Source: Methylophilus aquaticus
GTDB lineage: Bacteria; Pseudomonadota; Gammaproteobacteria; Burkholderiales; Methylophilaceae
Reading direction: 5' to 3'
Length of the DNA: 64,000 bases
NCBI RefSeq assembly: GCF_030769565.1
Contig: NZ_JAVCAP010000020.1
Location: forward strand, 82,571 to 146,570
The position numbers were made by a program, and so were the translations under genes. Below are positions 17,501-25,037 of this stretch, in pieces. Positions within the stretch are counted from its first letter, which is position 1. Every line of letters starts with the position of its first letter. The notes under the pieces are model-generated. The model was not told where the DNA came from and did not search any database. It was given only the letters and a program-made list of their open reading frames with translations.

Positions 17501-19022
17501 CCAGACGGCTGGCATCAAAGGCTTGTAACCATTGATGCAGGAAATACGCCACCGGGTGTGTACGCAAATCGGCAGAGACCAGACCAATGCGGAGTCGTTG
17601 TTCTTGTGCATGCACCTGCCAGCTATCATAGGGCGTCACGCCAGCCATCATGGCTGCACCCAAGCGATGGGCATAAGTCAGGCTTTCACTGACTGGCAAG
17701 GTATTGCTGTAGCTATTGGCAAACAGCAGGTTTCTGAGCGCCATCATGTGTGTGGGCTCAATTTCCAACGCTTTTTTCAAGGTGTCAATTGCCGTGCTCA
17801 CCTGCCCCATATCCAGATATACATTGGCAAGATTGATATAGCCAGCCATAAAGTCAGGCTTGATCTGCAAGGCCTTTTCCAAGCAGGCAATTGATTCACT
17901 AAAGCGACCCAGCATGCGTAAGCTGATACTGTAATTGCTCAAGACACTTTCAGAATCCGGCAACTGCTGCAAAGCCGTTTCGAAACGCTGGCAGGCTTTG
18001 TCATAGCTATTTCTGGCATTTTCAACCAGCCCCAGATTTGCTTGTATATAAGGGTTATCGGGGTCTGCTTCCAGCGCTTTCAGGCAATAGCTTTCCGCCT
18101 CGCCATACAACTGCTGGTTAAGCATTTCGGTAGCCAGGTTATTCAGTGCTTCGGGGCTAAAATCCTGCACCTGCATGATCTGATCTAAACACGCTTGATA
18201 GTCTCTGGTACGATGCGTCACTCGATAGAGCCGGGCCAGGTTTTTCAGCAGTGACAGCTCGGCCGGACTCAACGCCATCCCAGCCAACAGCCATTGTTCT
18301 GCTTCTTCCACATCGCCGTGCTGTAGATACAAGCCACCCAGATGGCTGTATGCCTCAACGTAGTCCTTTTGAAGCGTAATCACCTGTTCATAAGTCGCTA
18401 TTGCTTCCGAGGTATTGCCCAGTTGCTCCAGCGCCACGGCCATATTAAAAAAGATCACAGCGTTTGCAGGTTCAATCGCCACCGCTTCACGGTAATATTG
18501 CATGGCTTCTAAAGGTTTATCTGCCTCATGCAACAAGGTCGCCAGTTCAAAATTGACACGACCATCCTGCTGGTGAATATTCAAGCCACGTCGCAATAAC
18601 TTCTCGGCTTCTTTTAACTGGCCGGTTTGCTTGAGCACGCTGGCCCAGTTGGCATAGGTCAGGCTAAATGCAGGATTTAACTTCAGTGTCTGACGGTAAT
18701 ATTTAATGGCCTGGGGATATTCCTGCAATTGCGCATGGACATTGGCCAGGTTATACAGCACCTCGGCATCTTTTTTCAGCGCTTTGCTTGCCTGCAAAAA
18801 CGCCTCGGCAGCTTCTACCAGACGCTCCTGCTGCTGATAAAGGCTGCCCAATAACTTCCAGGCCAGGCCCTCTTCAGGAAACGTACGCGTGATCTTTTGC
18901 GCCCATTCAAGACAGGCTGGCCATTCACCAGCCTGCCAGTGCGCGATCAATTGCTGCATCCACTGCTGGCATTCAGTGTCATGAGCAGTCTTGCGATGAG
19001 CGCGCGCGGCAGAATGTTGCAT
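11517..19022 (-). CDS. Giant multidomain TPR / GT41 / GT2-like / methyltransferase protein
   Basis: One uninterrupted 2501-residue frame. Approximate domains: TPR array 55-435; SPINDLY/OGT-type GT41 catalytic region 475-830 (APVQATWLGYWGTTGLP, LDTFPFTGGTTTCEALWMG); GT2-like domain 855-1085 (MIHDDVW, a D-D-V metal-site analogue); TPRs 1093-1355; second GT41 region 1405-1765 (APVQASWLGYLNTTGL, LDTFPSNGVTTTAHALWMG); TPR pair 1812-1890; class I methyltransferase 1940-2200 (VLELGAGCGAITRFL, 2024-2038); and a C-terminal domain 2200-2501 with DATPTNF ... FFDLEWDF, reminiscent of choline kinase/APH catalytic loops. GT41 enzymes are cytosolic protein O-glycosyltransferases, so flagellin glycan initiation and elaboration is the natural guess. 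It converges on the phosphonate operon. No signal peptide or membrane segments. Confidence 0.85.
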   Translation of the reverse strand: MQHSAARAHRKTAHDTECQQWMQQLIAHWQAGEWPACLEWAQKITRTFPEEGLAWKLLGSLYQQQERLVEAAEAFLQASKALKKDAEVLYNLANVHAQLQEYPQAIKYYRQTLKLNPAFSLTYANWASVLKQTGQLKEAEKLLRRGLNIHQQDGRVNFELATLLHEADKPLEAMQYYREAVAIEPANAVIFFNMAVALEQLGNTSEAIATYEQVITLQKDYVEAYSHLGGLYLQHGDVEEAEQWLLAGMALSPAELSLLKNLARLYRVTHRTRDYQACLDQIMQVQDFSPEALNNLATEMLNQQLYGEAESYCLKALEADPDNPYIQANLGLVENARNSYDKACQRFETALQQLPDSESVLSNYSISLRMLGRFSESIACLEKALQIKPDFMAGYINLANVYLDMGQVSTAIDTLKKALEIEPTHMMALRNLLFANSYSNTLPVSESLTYAHRLGAAMMAGVTPYDSWQVHAQEQRLRIGLVSADLRTHPVAYFLHQWLQAFDASRLEVYGYSTDGREDAFSHELKDLCNQWRSLAGLTDAQAAKQIREDGIHILLDLSGLSGGTRLPIFAHKPAPVQATWLGYWGTTGLPVMDYVIADPVSIDAQGATQFTEQVVHLPHTRMCFTAPSNDVAVNALPALHTGAITFGCFQNYSKVSDDVLSCWGEVLQGLPTARLFWQTKAFNDGRMREQALARLAQYGISAARCTLTGMAPREQYLRNHHQIDVILDTFPFTGGTTTCEALWMGVPTVTLLGESLIARQGASFLHCVGLQDWVATSRDAYVSKAIALSSDLEALAALRAQLRPQVLASPLMNAELFAQGFEQLLFQLWQQKLACLQAEQLLAQVPVQAAFTGAQPVWVVSATRMTEEAFWRESALGRSLKRHMQQDARLRPVVAYENTRGLSEVFNEAIAAAPDDALLVMIHDDVWLDENTFVHTLENGLTHYDVIGIAGNARLQAGQPGWCFVDLQFTWDDAKYLRGAVSHGQHAFGPASSYGDVSGECQLMDGVFLAAHKQTLLQSSVRFDPQFEFHFYDLDFCRTATRAGLKLGVWPVRMTHQSGGAFGSARWRETYLHYHQKWEATPVQQSTSPAMQAAMAEVFDLASRAQQQGDFATATQLYQEILAVDAQHALATHNLGLIYWHSQQPTEALRLLAAAYALAPSQWQLLSSYLTALKNSGATAELEQVLAQAMNGGQHTQALQTLMQDWQLPVQTTAVQPSDAIQQALLALFEAQQYAQMESELHTLLQQYPAWLSGWKMLSDVLMIQKKDARAAASKALALNQLSAEEHCYYGLALKAQSDLVAAAEAFRNAIQLKPDYAAAYNNLGIVLKDLGAVDEAIKQFKQALLLQPQYADCFSNLLFCMTHAEHIDHHALFEAHTAYAALYEAPLKEQWQSHSNTRDAQRPLRVGFVSADLRAHSVAHFLLPLLPALAQDASLVLFAYANYTLEDEVTAEMRQYFKQWRVVSSMSDDALAGTIRQDEIDILIDLSGHTSGNRLLTFARKPAPVQASWLGYLNTTGLRAIDYYLADSALLPPGRFDQQFTEQIVQLPVNAPFVAHPQAPEVNALPALTNGYLTFGCFNRPNKITQATVQQWAAVMQANPGSRMVLGGMAETAGNAHLQQWFAEAGVSTDRLSFYARTDMLGYLQQYHLVDVCLDTFPSNGVTTTAHALWMGVPTLCVAGDRLASRGAMALMQHLGLDAFIAVNPQQYEQQAQLALADLQGLAELRASLRTRFAQSPLVQASPLAQALSQAMRQMWQRWCQGQTATSFAIPSLTLQAPSVAAVVTEPTDKGISMNTTLNPQAAPANALQDSIAEVFQLALKMQEKGDFVQAMQFYQEILRIDAKHAATYFQLGLLAQQAGKTEEVLPLLEQAVILSPKQAAYWQAYIQVLALTAPHSEVLDVITFARQNGLAAAEADALQQQYGQPAAVVSGASAAVVTKGAYIYRAEDNFYQRAQSEAFGYQDVGNAEQRLYDMIRQSRDKSVFSSELAAKATDWPSYYHLTSQRANLLRPFADKIAAGKVLELGAGCGAITRFLGELGGEVVALEGSPNRARVIGQRCADLKNVTIYSDLIQAFETDEKFDVVTLIGVLEYAQVYVKEADPLRYLLQVAKSFLKEDGMLIVAIENQLGLKYFCGAPEDHMGQAMYGINDSYSNSSPITFGRVELDALIRSVGFETTELYVPLPDYKTPVSVIYPEGFNQAHRAAGWDVGAIAAGSVVHDRQSPRHPTFSLENAWQVIARNNLVEDVANSFMFVAYPQRQSGKLHPDVLAAHYGCQRQAVFSKETQFINAAEGLVTRTRNTGETAQLLQADWEHAPYHGGQLWMDKLTQLMNRPGWRVEELAAWAAPWLQGLEAAAQTGGKTLPEFAGYSALLPSQYFDATPTNFVMDKAGQGHFFDLEWDFAIPLPVAFVALRGLFLTLHRVRSCGKPHASTPANIGSLTLAALELNGYYYRDDQLQAFISVFNRLQNMTQGAPEHVVNSLTAEFTRAVLPVRQLFT

Positions 19023-19311
19023 AAAAGAAATTCCAAAAAATTTCTCTTATTATTGAAAAAAAACCGGGCAATCTATTGCGCAAAAAAAAGGGGAAAAGCC
19101 ATTCAACTTGGCTGCTGATCATGGCATGCGCATACAAAATATGGCGCGTGATGGCGCTTGAATACTGGGTTTAGCAGCATCAGGCAGAAAATCCGCAGAC
19201 CATGCGCGGCCAACTGCATGATTAAAGAAAACTGCAGATCTGCCGTAAAAATGCCGAATCAACCGCAGGAAAGAAGATGGCCGGGCTATTTTTTAAGCCT
19301 GAAGCCGCCGA

Positions 19312-19572
19312 TCAGGCGGCATTTTCACAACGGGTGGGCGTGTCTGGCTCCCACCGCAGCAGCTCGCACAGATCGCATTCCAAATACGCACACAACTTGT
19401 TCAAATGGTCCGTACTGGCATTATAGGTATGGTCTTTTAACATGCGATGCAGAGTCATGCGGCTAATGCCGCTTGCATCCGCAATTTCGGTCACGGTGAT
19501 GGTTCTGCCCCACTCGACCTGTTTTTTAAAAATGACCTGTTTCAATTCAACGTAAATCACAATCTGTTCCAA
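19312..19572 (-). CDS. Small Cro/C1-type HTH regulator
   Basis: 86 residues with an XRE-like helix-turn-helix at ~24-62 (ITVTEIADASGISRMTLHRM, then a recognition-helix follow-up ending in LNKLCAYLECDLCELL). The latter is the typical end of the HTH_26 domain of small DNA-binding regulators. The Cys-containing end (CDLC ... C) is common in this subfamily. Isolated monocistron; its target is unknown, and its position upstream of the giant glycosyltransferase gene (289 bp away, same strand) makes that a candidate. A GCCGCC/GGCGGC hairpin (19304-19320) overlaps the stop codon. Confidence 0.75.
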   Translation of the reverse strand: MEQIVIYVELKQVIFKKQVEWGRTITVTEIADASGISRMTLHRMLKDHTYNASTDHLNKLCAYLECDLCELLRWEPDTPTRCENAA

Positions 19573-19793
19573 TACACACGACTTGTCTCATGCCAGCCAT
19601 CCAGCATTGACTGGCATGGTTGACCACCGCACTCAGCATAACGTTCCATTATTTGCGGTGTGTTGACCCGCATCAAGCAAACGCTTAAAGAATTGCAGTG
19701 CAACAAAAACAGACATTATACATTTTTATATAATATCTGTTTTCACCAAAGGCAGTCATCGAAGAAAAGAAAGAGCATCTTGAGATGCGCGGC

Positions 19794-20234
19794 TTATTTC
19801 AGGTGCGGGTTCACTTTTTGGGTGCGTGCCTTTTTTGCAACCACATGGTCATGCCTCAGGACGTTTTCCCCATTTTCTATCAATGCATTGGCGAGCTCCG
19901 CGGGCGTATCCCTGCTTTTACGAGAGCCAAAAATATGAGAATACGCCCAGGTAAATTCAGCGCCCATGAGAAAAATTTGCGCAGAGTAATAAATCCAGAT
20001 CAGCAACGCAAGAATCGCCCCTGCGGGGCCATAGCCACTTGAAAACGCGCTGCGGCCTATATAAAAACCAATCAGCCATTTACCCACCGTAAACAGGGCA
20101 GCAGTGATGGCCGCACCTATCCACACTTCGCCAGCGGATGCTGACGCGCGGCATGACCTTGTAAATCATGGCGAACATGCCGGTGGTGAATAAAAAGCCA
20201 AAGACCACATTAAAACACGTCGCAACCAGCACTC
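19794..20234 (-). pseudogene. Truncated, frameshifted yihY/brkB-family membrane protein remnant
   Basis: The distal part (19794-20126) encodes W-I-G-A-A-I-T-A-A-L-F-T-V-G-K, YGPAGAILALLIWIYYSAQI and FLMGAEFTWAYSHIFG, typical of the C-terminal third of YihY/BrkB membrane proteins. The preceding segment (TTGMFAMIYKVMPRVSIRW) is in another frame; the break lies in a GTGTG run near 20127-20131, where loss of one GT would explain it. Upstream of ~20234 homology stops at an in-frame TGA next to a minisatellite, so the N-terminal two thirds (~200-300 residues) are gone. Almost certainly non-functional. Confidence 0.75.
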
Positions 20235-20254
20235 ATATGTCTCGCATAGACACC

Positions 20255-20329
20255 TTGGCTTTACTCACTGGGGCTTTACTCACTGGGGCTTTACTCACTG
20301 GGACTTTACTCACTGGGACTTTGCTCCCT
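20255..20329. repeat. 15-bp minisatellite, five copies
   Basis: Five head-to-tail copies of a 15-bp unit related to GGGGCTTTACTCACT (copies 2 and 3 identical; 1, 4 and 5 diverged). In one plus frame it would read as a Leu-Leu-Thr-Gly-Ala-type pentapeptide repeat within a 73-codon frame, but nothing else supports translation. It marks the breakpoint where the yihY-like gene was truncated. Confidence 0.85.
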
Positions 20330-20535
20330 GACAATCTCATGACACCTCAAGCTGGAAAAAATGTAAGAAAAGGGCCACACAAACCCTAGCGTGTCTAATC
20401 CTAACGGTTGGAAAGTGCTACGCAGGTCGGGTCATGGCTTATTTGGCTGTCAGCGCATGCTGAAGTCACTGCATGCGTATGGTGTTATGTGACTTAGAAT
20501 AGCAGTGTTAGGAATGGCAGTGTTAGAATCGCAAC

Positions 20536-20715
20536 ATGCTGATTATTGGTATTGTCATTTCACTGCTCGCCTACTACTTTTCTTTAAAGTGGGGCGATCA
20601 GCTGCTGCAAAACAACGACATTGAGCTACCTCGATTTACACGCTGGCTAGTGCTGAACACCTTCGCATTTATCATCTCCAGCATTGTCGCCCTGCCCTTC
20701 CCCTCTATTTTGTGA
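20536..20715 (+). CDS. Small membrane protein, 59 residues (hypothetical)
   Basis: A short open frame beginning MLIIGIVISLLAYYFSLKWG, with two hydrophobic segments (about 1-17 and 38-58) separated by a charged loop and ending at TGA. The composition looks like a real two-helix membrane protein, but there is no obvious ribosome-binding site and no recognised family. The bases before it (20490-20530) contain short AG(C)AGTGTTAG(A/G)AAT repeats. Confidence 0.4.
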   Translation: MLIIGIVISLLAYYFSLKWGDQLLQNNDIELPRFTRWLVLNTFAFIISSIVALPFPSIL

Positions 20716-20748
20716 AGTAAATCACGCGAGGGATACAAGCCATCACCC

Positions 20749-21090
20749 TCACCTCGCCATCAGCGACTGAATCAGGCTTTTATTTTCTAAAGGAACGTCC
20801 AGAAACTCCAGATTGGTTCTAAAACCGCGCATGCCGCACAGCGATGAAAACGTCACACGACAATTGAATCGGTAATGCTTGAGCCTTGAACCCACATATA
20901 CCGGGACATCAATATTGCATACCTGCCCGGGCGCGTATTGCTTATCCGCGAACAGGCTGATCCCCGTCAACGAAATATCGTGAGTGAATACAATATATTT
21001 GGATCCCGTACTATCTACCAACTGAGATTTTTTATGCCAGGAACGACGGTTTTTATCTATTGAAGTATTAAGCAAACTACTGGAGGACAA
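20749..21090 (-). CDS. PilZ-domain protein (putative c-di-GMP receptor)
   Basis: 113 residues: basic RR motif near residue 15 (K-N-R-R-S-W) followed by the D-I-S-L-T-G motif (T-H-D-I-S-L-T-G-I-S-L-F, ~36-47), together the RxxxR / DxSxxG-like c-di-GMP binding pattern. The beta-barrel follows (GQVCNIDVPVYVG, YRFNCRVTFSSL, RGFRTNLEFLDVP). The first element is RRSWHK rather than a clean RxxxR, so binding may be altered. Single-domain PilZ proteins often act on flagellar or surface polysaccharide functions. It has its own transcript as far as can be seen. Confidence 0.8.
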   Translation of the reverse strand: MSSSSLLNTSIDKNRRSWHKKSQLVDSTGSKYIVFTHDISLTGISLFADKQYAPGQVCNIDVPVYVGSRLKHYRFNCRVTFSSLCGMRGFRTNLEFLDVPLENKSLIQSLMAR

Positions 21091-21114
21091 GGATTAAACA
21101 AGGGATATTACTGC

Positions 21115-21138
21115 GCGTTATTATATGACGAATAACGC
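21115..21138. repeat. Inverted repeat upstream of the PilZ gene
   Basis: GCGTTATT (21115-21122) and AATAACGC (21131-21138) form an 8-bp dyad with an 8-nt centre, 25 bases upstream of the PilZ gene start. It may be an operator; no T-run follows. The rest of 21091-21282 shows no gene, only short GCGCGC-rich stretches. Confidence 0.35.
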
Positions 21139-21282
21139 CTGGCATTGCTGATATAACCTCATCCCCCACACAATTCACTCAGCTTAACAATGGTGGCGCC
21201 AACCTGCGCGCAAGCTCAGATCAATGCCCTGCATGCGCGCGAGTGAGCGGCCATCTATATCAGTCAGAATGGCAAGATCAGA

Positions 21283-23628
21283 TCAAAGATTGGCCTCGCC
21301 AGTTGGCTGGTAAAGATATTTTTGAAAACCTACAAAGAGTTGCCTGATTTCAGCCGCATTGCCTAGCTCGGCAGTGGCATCGTGAATGGACTGGTATCGC
21401 AGACTGATTAAGTCTTTCAGTTTTTCCTGATTCAACTCATCAACACCCTGTTGCACATATTGCCCAAGGATAAATTCAATAAAGGCTGACTGCTTATCCG
21501 CAAAGTGCTGATGGATGTTCTGCTTAGCCAGGTCTGCACGGCGTGTGCGCGAAAGCGGCGCCAAAGCAAATGCAACATTTGCCAATACATCAAACAGATC
21601 ACTGTTTTCTGCATCAATAATCCGCTGCATTTCTATCAATACCTCTTTGTGAAAGCCTTTCTCTGCCAAGCCTTCCAATAGTTTTTTGCGGGTTTCGGGG
21701 TCGCTCCACAAATCGCGCAACGCATCCTCATCCTTGAAAAACTCGGGCAATACACCAAACAAACTTTCCAAAAACTGGGCAGACGACATCGGTTTGCCAT
21801 CTGCGCCCCAAAAACTGGTCGCCATCATGTGTTGAATCTGACGTGTTTTGCCATCATTGAGCTTGATGAGAATTTTTTCTCGCTTGGGTTCCGTCGGCTC
21901 ATAAGGCTTTTGCGTTTGTTCTGCAGGCTTGGAGGTACTCACCGCAGTGCCAGGCGTGATGTACTCCACTGGTTCAGGCTCACCATCCCATTCCGGGTCA
22001 CTAAAGTGATGATGCGCCTTCACAAAATCATACAAGGTAAAATAGTCCTTGCCGTCATACAAGCGGGTGCCACGGCCTATGATCTGCTTAAACTCGATCA
22101 TGCTGTTCACTTCGCGCATGAGCACAATATTACGTACATTGCGCGCATCCACCCCTGTTGAAAGTTTTTGCGAGGTGGTCAATATGGTGGGGATCGCATT
22201 TTCATTGTCCTGAAACGCTCTCAGGTACTCATCACCACGCGCGCCATCAGCCGCCGTGACACGCACACAGTAATCAGGGTCGCTACTGGTTTTAATCTGG
22301 TTAATATAGTCACGCACCTCCAGCGCATGTTCCTGATTGGCGCAAAACACCAGGGTTTTCTCACGCGGGTTAATCAACTCCATAAACAATTTCACGCGAT
22401 ATTGCTCGCGTGCCGGGATTTTTATCACCCGGTTAAAATCACCCTCTTGATACAGTTTGCCCGGCACAACCTCGCCTTGCACCACAACACCATCGCCCGG
22501 AGTGTAAATATACTCGTCCAGCGTGGTCGCAATCTGCTTGACTTTAAAGGGTGTCAAAAAGCCATCATTAATCCCCTCTTTGAGCGAGTACACATACACC
22601 GGCTCACCGAAATAAGCATAGGTGTCCGCATTGTCTTTGCGCTTGGGGGTCGCCGTTAGGCCTAATTGCACGGCGGGGGAAAAATATTCCAGAATCCCGC
22701 GCCAGCTCCCTTCATCATTGGCACCGCCACGGTGGCATTCGTCGATGATAATAAAATCAAAAAAGTCTGGTGGATATTCGCCAAAGTTTGGTGCTGGATT
22801 GCCTTCAGCATCCGACCCACTCATAAAGGTCTGAAAAATGGTAAAAAAGAGATTACCGTTTTTAGGTACACGGCCGTTTTTGCTAATTTCATCGGGCGCA
22901 ATGCGCACGAGCGCATCTTCAGCAAAAGCAGAGAACGCGTTATACGCCTGATCGGCCAGCCCATTGCGGTCGGCCAAAAACAAAATGCGCGGCCTACGTG
23001 GTTTGTTGGCATCCAGTTCGCGGCTTAAATTCCAGCGGCTGTAAAACAACTTCCAAGCCAACTGAAACGCAATAAAGGTTTTGCCAGTGCCAGTCGCCAG
23101 CGTCAGTAAAATACGGTCTTGATTATTTGCAATCGCCTCAAGCACCGCCTCAACCGCATTGTGTTGATAATAGCGCGCACCAAAACTACCGCCTTTATCC
23201 TCAAATGGAATCTCTGCAAAGGCATCACGCCAAGCGTTTTGCTCTGCAAAAGTTAAGCGCCACAGCGTATCGGGGCTAGGATAGCTTGCGACATCCGCCT
23301 CTTTACCCGTGAGCATATCAATGCCATAAATGCGCTGGCCATTGGTCGCATAGGCAAAACGGCTATTCAGCTTTTTGGCATAGGTTTTCGCTTGCGCCAC
23401 GCCTTCGGTATAAGGCTTATCCCACGCCTTGGCCTCAATGACGGCTAACTTATGGTTTTTATACACCAACACATAATCGGCAATTTCCTGTTTGCCGCGT
23501 TTACCACCACCCTGCAAACGCCCTAGCGTAATATGCTCGCGCCGAATATAACTGCCATCCACCACGCCCCAACCAGCGGCCTTCAGGGCTGGGTCGATAT
23601 GTTCTGCGCGGGTTTCGGCTTCATTCAT
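21283..23628 (-). CDS. hsdR: Type I restriction enzyme, HsdR-like endonuclease/translocase subunit
   Basis: 781 residues, the compact EcoEI-type R subunit. The N-terminal nuclease has a PD-(D/E)xK core: Asp51 in ADYVLVY, then Glu65-Ala-Lys67 in VIEAKAW. The SF2 motor follows with Walker A ATGTGKT (178-184) and DECH box (296-299), motif III-like LGLTATPKR, and motif [10 protein letters not shown]. With HsdM and HsdS it would cut unmodified DNA after ATP-driven translocation. The gene overlaps the fic stop by 4 bases and so is co-transcribed with fic rather than directly with hsdMS. Confidence 0.93.
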   Translation of the reverse strand: MNEAETRAEHIDPALKAAGWGVVDGSYIRREHITLGRLQGGGKRGKQEIADYVLVYKNHKLAVIEAKAWDKPYTEGVAQAKTYAKKLNSRFAYATNGQRIYGIDMLTGKEADVASYPSPDTLWRLTFAEQNAWRDAFAEIPFEDKGGSFGARYYQHNAVEAVLEAIANNQDRILLTLATGTGKTFIAFQLAWKLFYSRWNLSRELDANKPRRPRILFLADRNGLADQAYNAFSAFAEDALVRIAPDEISKNGRVPKNGNLFFTIFQTFMSGSDAEGNPAPNFGEYPPDFFDFIIIDECHRGGANDEGSWRGILEYFSPAVQLGLTATPKRKDNADTYAYFGEPVYVYSLKEGINDGFLTPFKVKQIATTLDEYIYTPGDGVVVQGEVVPGKLYQEGDFNRVIKIPAREQYRVKLFMELINPREKTLVFCANQEHALEVRDYINQIKTSSDPDYCVRVTAADGARGDEYLRAFQDNENAIPTILTTSQKLSTGVDARNVRNIVLMREVNSMIEFKQIIGRGTRLYDGKDYFTLYDFVKAHHHFSDPEWDGEPEPVEYITPGTAVSTSKPAEQTQKPYEPTEPKREKILIKLNDGKTRQIQHMMATSFWGADGKPMSSAQFLESLFGVLPEFFKDEDALRDLWSDPETRKKLLEGLAEKGFHKEVLIEMQRIIDAENSDLFDVLANVAFALAPLSRTRRADLAKQNIHQHFADKQSAFIEFILGQYVQQGVDELNQEKLKDLISLRYQSIHDATAELGNAAEIRQLFVGFQKYLYQPTGEANL

Positions 23629-24749
23629 ATATAAGCTTTAAATTCGTTACTATCTTGAGAGAGTAATTGCATTAACTTGGGGTGAACAAATAATTTCTCT
23701 TTTGACACCGCCACCTCAACTAGCACGCCTATCTCAACAAGGTGTTTTAAATAAACCGATGCCGACTGTCGCTTTGCAATTCCCGCATCCACTACACTGC
23801 TAATCCGACAATAAGGCAGTTCAAAAATTAAACTGACCAACTCATGGCTATACACTTTAGGTAGTTTTTGTCGTACAAACTCTACAGTATGCTCATTCAG
23901 CGCTTTCATGGCAGCAATTTTAGCGGTTGTCCAAATGGCTGTTTCTTCAACGCCTTTTAAAATGTAGAGAATCCAATCTTCCCAAGCTTGCTCTTTGGTC
24001 ACTTGAAGCAATAGTCTGTAGTAATCACTTTTATTCTTGATAATATAGCGGCTTAAATACAAGATCGGCAACGTTAGCAAACCTTCCTGTATTAAAAACA
24101 GGCTATTTACAATACGCCCAGTTCTCCCGTTACCATCAGTAAAAGGGTGGATAGCTTCAAACTGGTAGTGCGTCACTGCCATCCGAATCAAGGGGTCAAC
24201 CTCAATCTCGTTATGTAAAAACTGCTCCCAATTAGCGAGCATCGTCCGCAATACATCCTCACCCACGGGTGGCGTATAAATCACTTCTCCCGTTTTATGG
24301 CTACTTAATGCTGTGCCAGACACCTTGCGCACATTCATCTGCACACCCTTAATTTGCGTACAAATTTCCTCAATGGTGCGAGTGTTTAATGGATGCTGAT
24401 TGAGTGCCTGAAAACCCTCAAATAGGGCGCGGCTGTAGCGCAGCGCTTCTTTGGTGGCGGGGTCTGCTTGGTCTTCATTGCGTAAATGCTGAAACAGCTT
24501 ATCAGTAGTGGTGACGATATTTTCAATCTCAGAACTTGCGCCTGCCTCCAATAAAGGCAGCGTGTTAATCAACACCGCTTGATTGGGTATTAACTCTGCG
24601 GCTTGCTTTAGCTCAGCCAAAGCTGCACGCGCAGTAATACACTGTTTTAAAATTGCCTTAGTTTCAATATCCACCTTGGGTGGCAGGGTAGGTAAAGACA
24701 AATAAGGCTGATCAGCTTGCCAAGGTTGCGCGTTCATATCGTTGCCCAT
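23625..24749 (-). CDS. Fic-family protein (AMPylator-type) with C-terminal winged helix
   Basis: 374 residues. The Fic core carries the complete active-site motif [12 protein letters not shown] (201-212). An N-terminal inhibitory helix motif SSEIEN (72-77) fits (S/T)xxxE(G/N), the class II self-inhibitory Fic pattern. The C-terminal ~70 residues ([20 protein letters not shown], then [17 protein letters not shown]) look like a winged-helix DNA-binding domain. Such proteins transfer AMP (or another NMP) to target proteins. Start may be the first ATG or the ATG four codons later. An extraordinary operator-like array lies directly upstream (24771-24917), and hsdR follows with overlap. Its role in the restriction locus is unknown; fic-hsdR linkage recurs in type I loci. 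Confidence 0.9.
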   Translation of the reverse strand: MGNDMNAQPWQADQPYLSLPTLPPKVDIETKAILKQCITARAALAELKQAAELIPNQAVLINTLPLLEAGASSEIENIVTTTDKLFQHLRNEDQADPATKEALRYSRALFEGFQALNQHPLNTRTIEEICTQIKGVQMNVRKVSGTALSSHKTGEVIYTPPVGEDVLRTMLANWEQFLHNEIEVDPLIRMAVTHYQFEAIHPFTDGNGRTGRIVNSLFLIQEGLLTLPILYLSRYIIKNKSDYYRLLLQVTKEQAWEDWILYILKGVEETAIWTTAKIAAMKALNEHTVEFVRQKLPKVYSHELVSLIFELPYCRISSVVDAGIAKRQSASVYLKHLVEIGVLVEVAVSKEKLFVHPKLMQLLSQDSNEFKAYI

Positions 24750-24760
24750 ATGTTCGAAAT

Positions 24761-24900
24761 TTTCAGTTTTATCGACACATCTTTATCATATGTCGATGCT
24801 ATCGACACGTCAACCACTTGTGTCGATATTTTTCAGTTTTATCGACACATCTTTGGTGTATGTCGATGCTAACGACACATCAGCGACTTGTGTCGATAAA
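24761..24900. repeat. Two tandem 70-bp repeats upstream of fic
   Basis: 24761-24830 and 24831-24900 are direct repeats of exactly 70 bp, about 85 percent identical by eye, each beginning TTTCAGTTTTATCGACACAT. They contain most of the half-sites of the operator lattice. Confidence 0.9.
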
Positions 24901-24917
24901 ATTCACTATCATCGACA
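24771..24917. promoter_or_regulatory. Nine ATCGACA/TGTCGAT half-sites on a 10-bp lattice
   Basis: Half-sites start at 24771(+), 24791(-), 24801(+), 24821(-), 24841(+), 24861(-), 24871(+, AACGACA), 24891(-) and 24911(+), strictly alternating in orientation with all spacings 10 or 20 bp. They would lie on one face of the helix and span the fic-hsdR promoter region. The arrangement suggests cooperative binding of a repressor, possibly the Fic winged helix itself. Confidence 0.7.
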
Positions 24918-24991
24918 TAAGCATTTAAACTAAAAAGTCACCACAACGTGTATAAAAAAACGCATTCTCTTATCACGTTGCGCTGGATATG

Positions 24992-25021
24992 TTCAAAAAA
25001 ACGTGTTTTTGATACACGTTG
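24992..25021 (-). terminator. Intrinsic terminator after the nucleotidyltransferase gene
   Basis: On the minus strand AACGTGT ... ACACGTT followed by a run of T, 17 bases past the stop at 25038. A further CAACGTGTAT copy at 24944-24953 makes a wider inverted repeat with 25012-25021. Confidence 0.65.
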
Positions 25022-25037
25022 CTACTACACCGCGCAA

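Noticed and set aside
20168..20389. A 73-codon frame with a Leu-Leu-Thr-Gly-Ala repeat
   Set aside because: The repeat is a 15-bp minisatellite that is in frame by chance; no ribosome site, and the start lies in the antisense of a decayed gene.
21091..21282. An attachment-site repeat of the tRNA-Leu 3' end at the far border of the restriction island
   Set aside because: Only a short chance similarity (TGGTGGCGCC) was found; no match of useful length.
24761..24900. Two 70-bp direct repeats considered as a CRISPR array or iterons of an origin
   Set aside because: No spacer-repeat architecture, no cas genes and no replication initiator nearby; position at the fic promoter and alternating half-sites fit an operator array.
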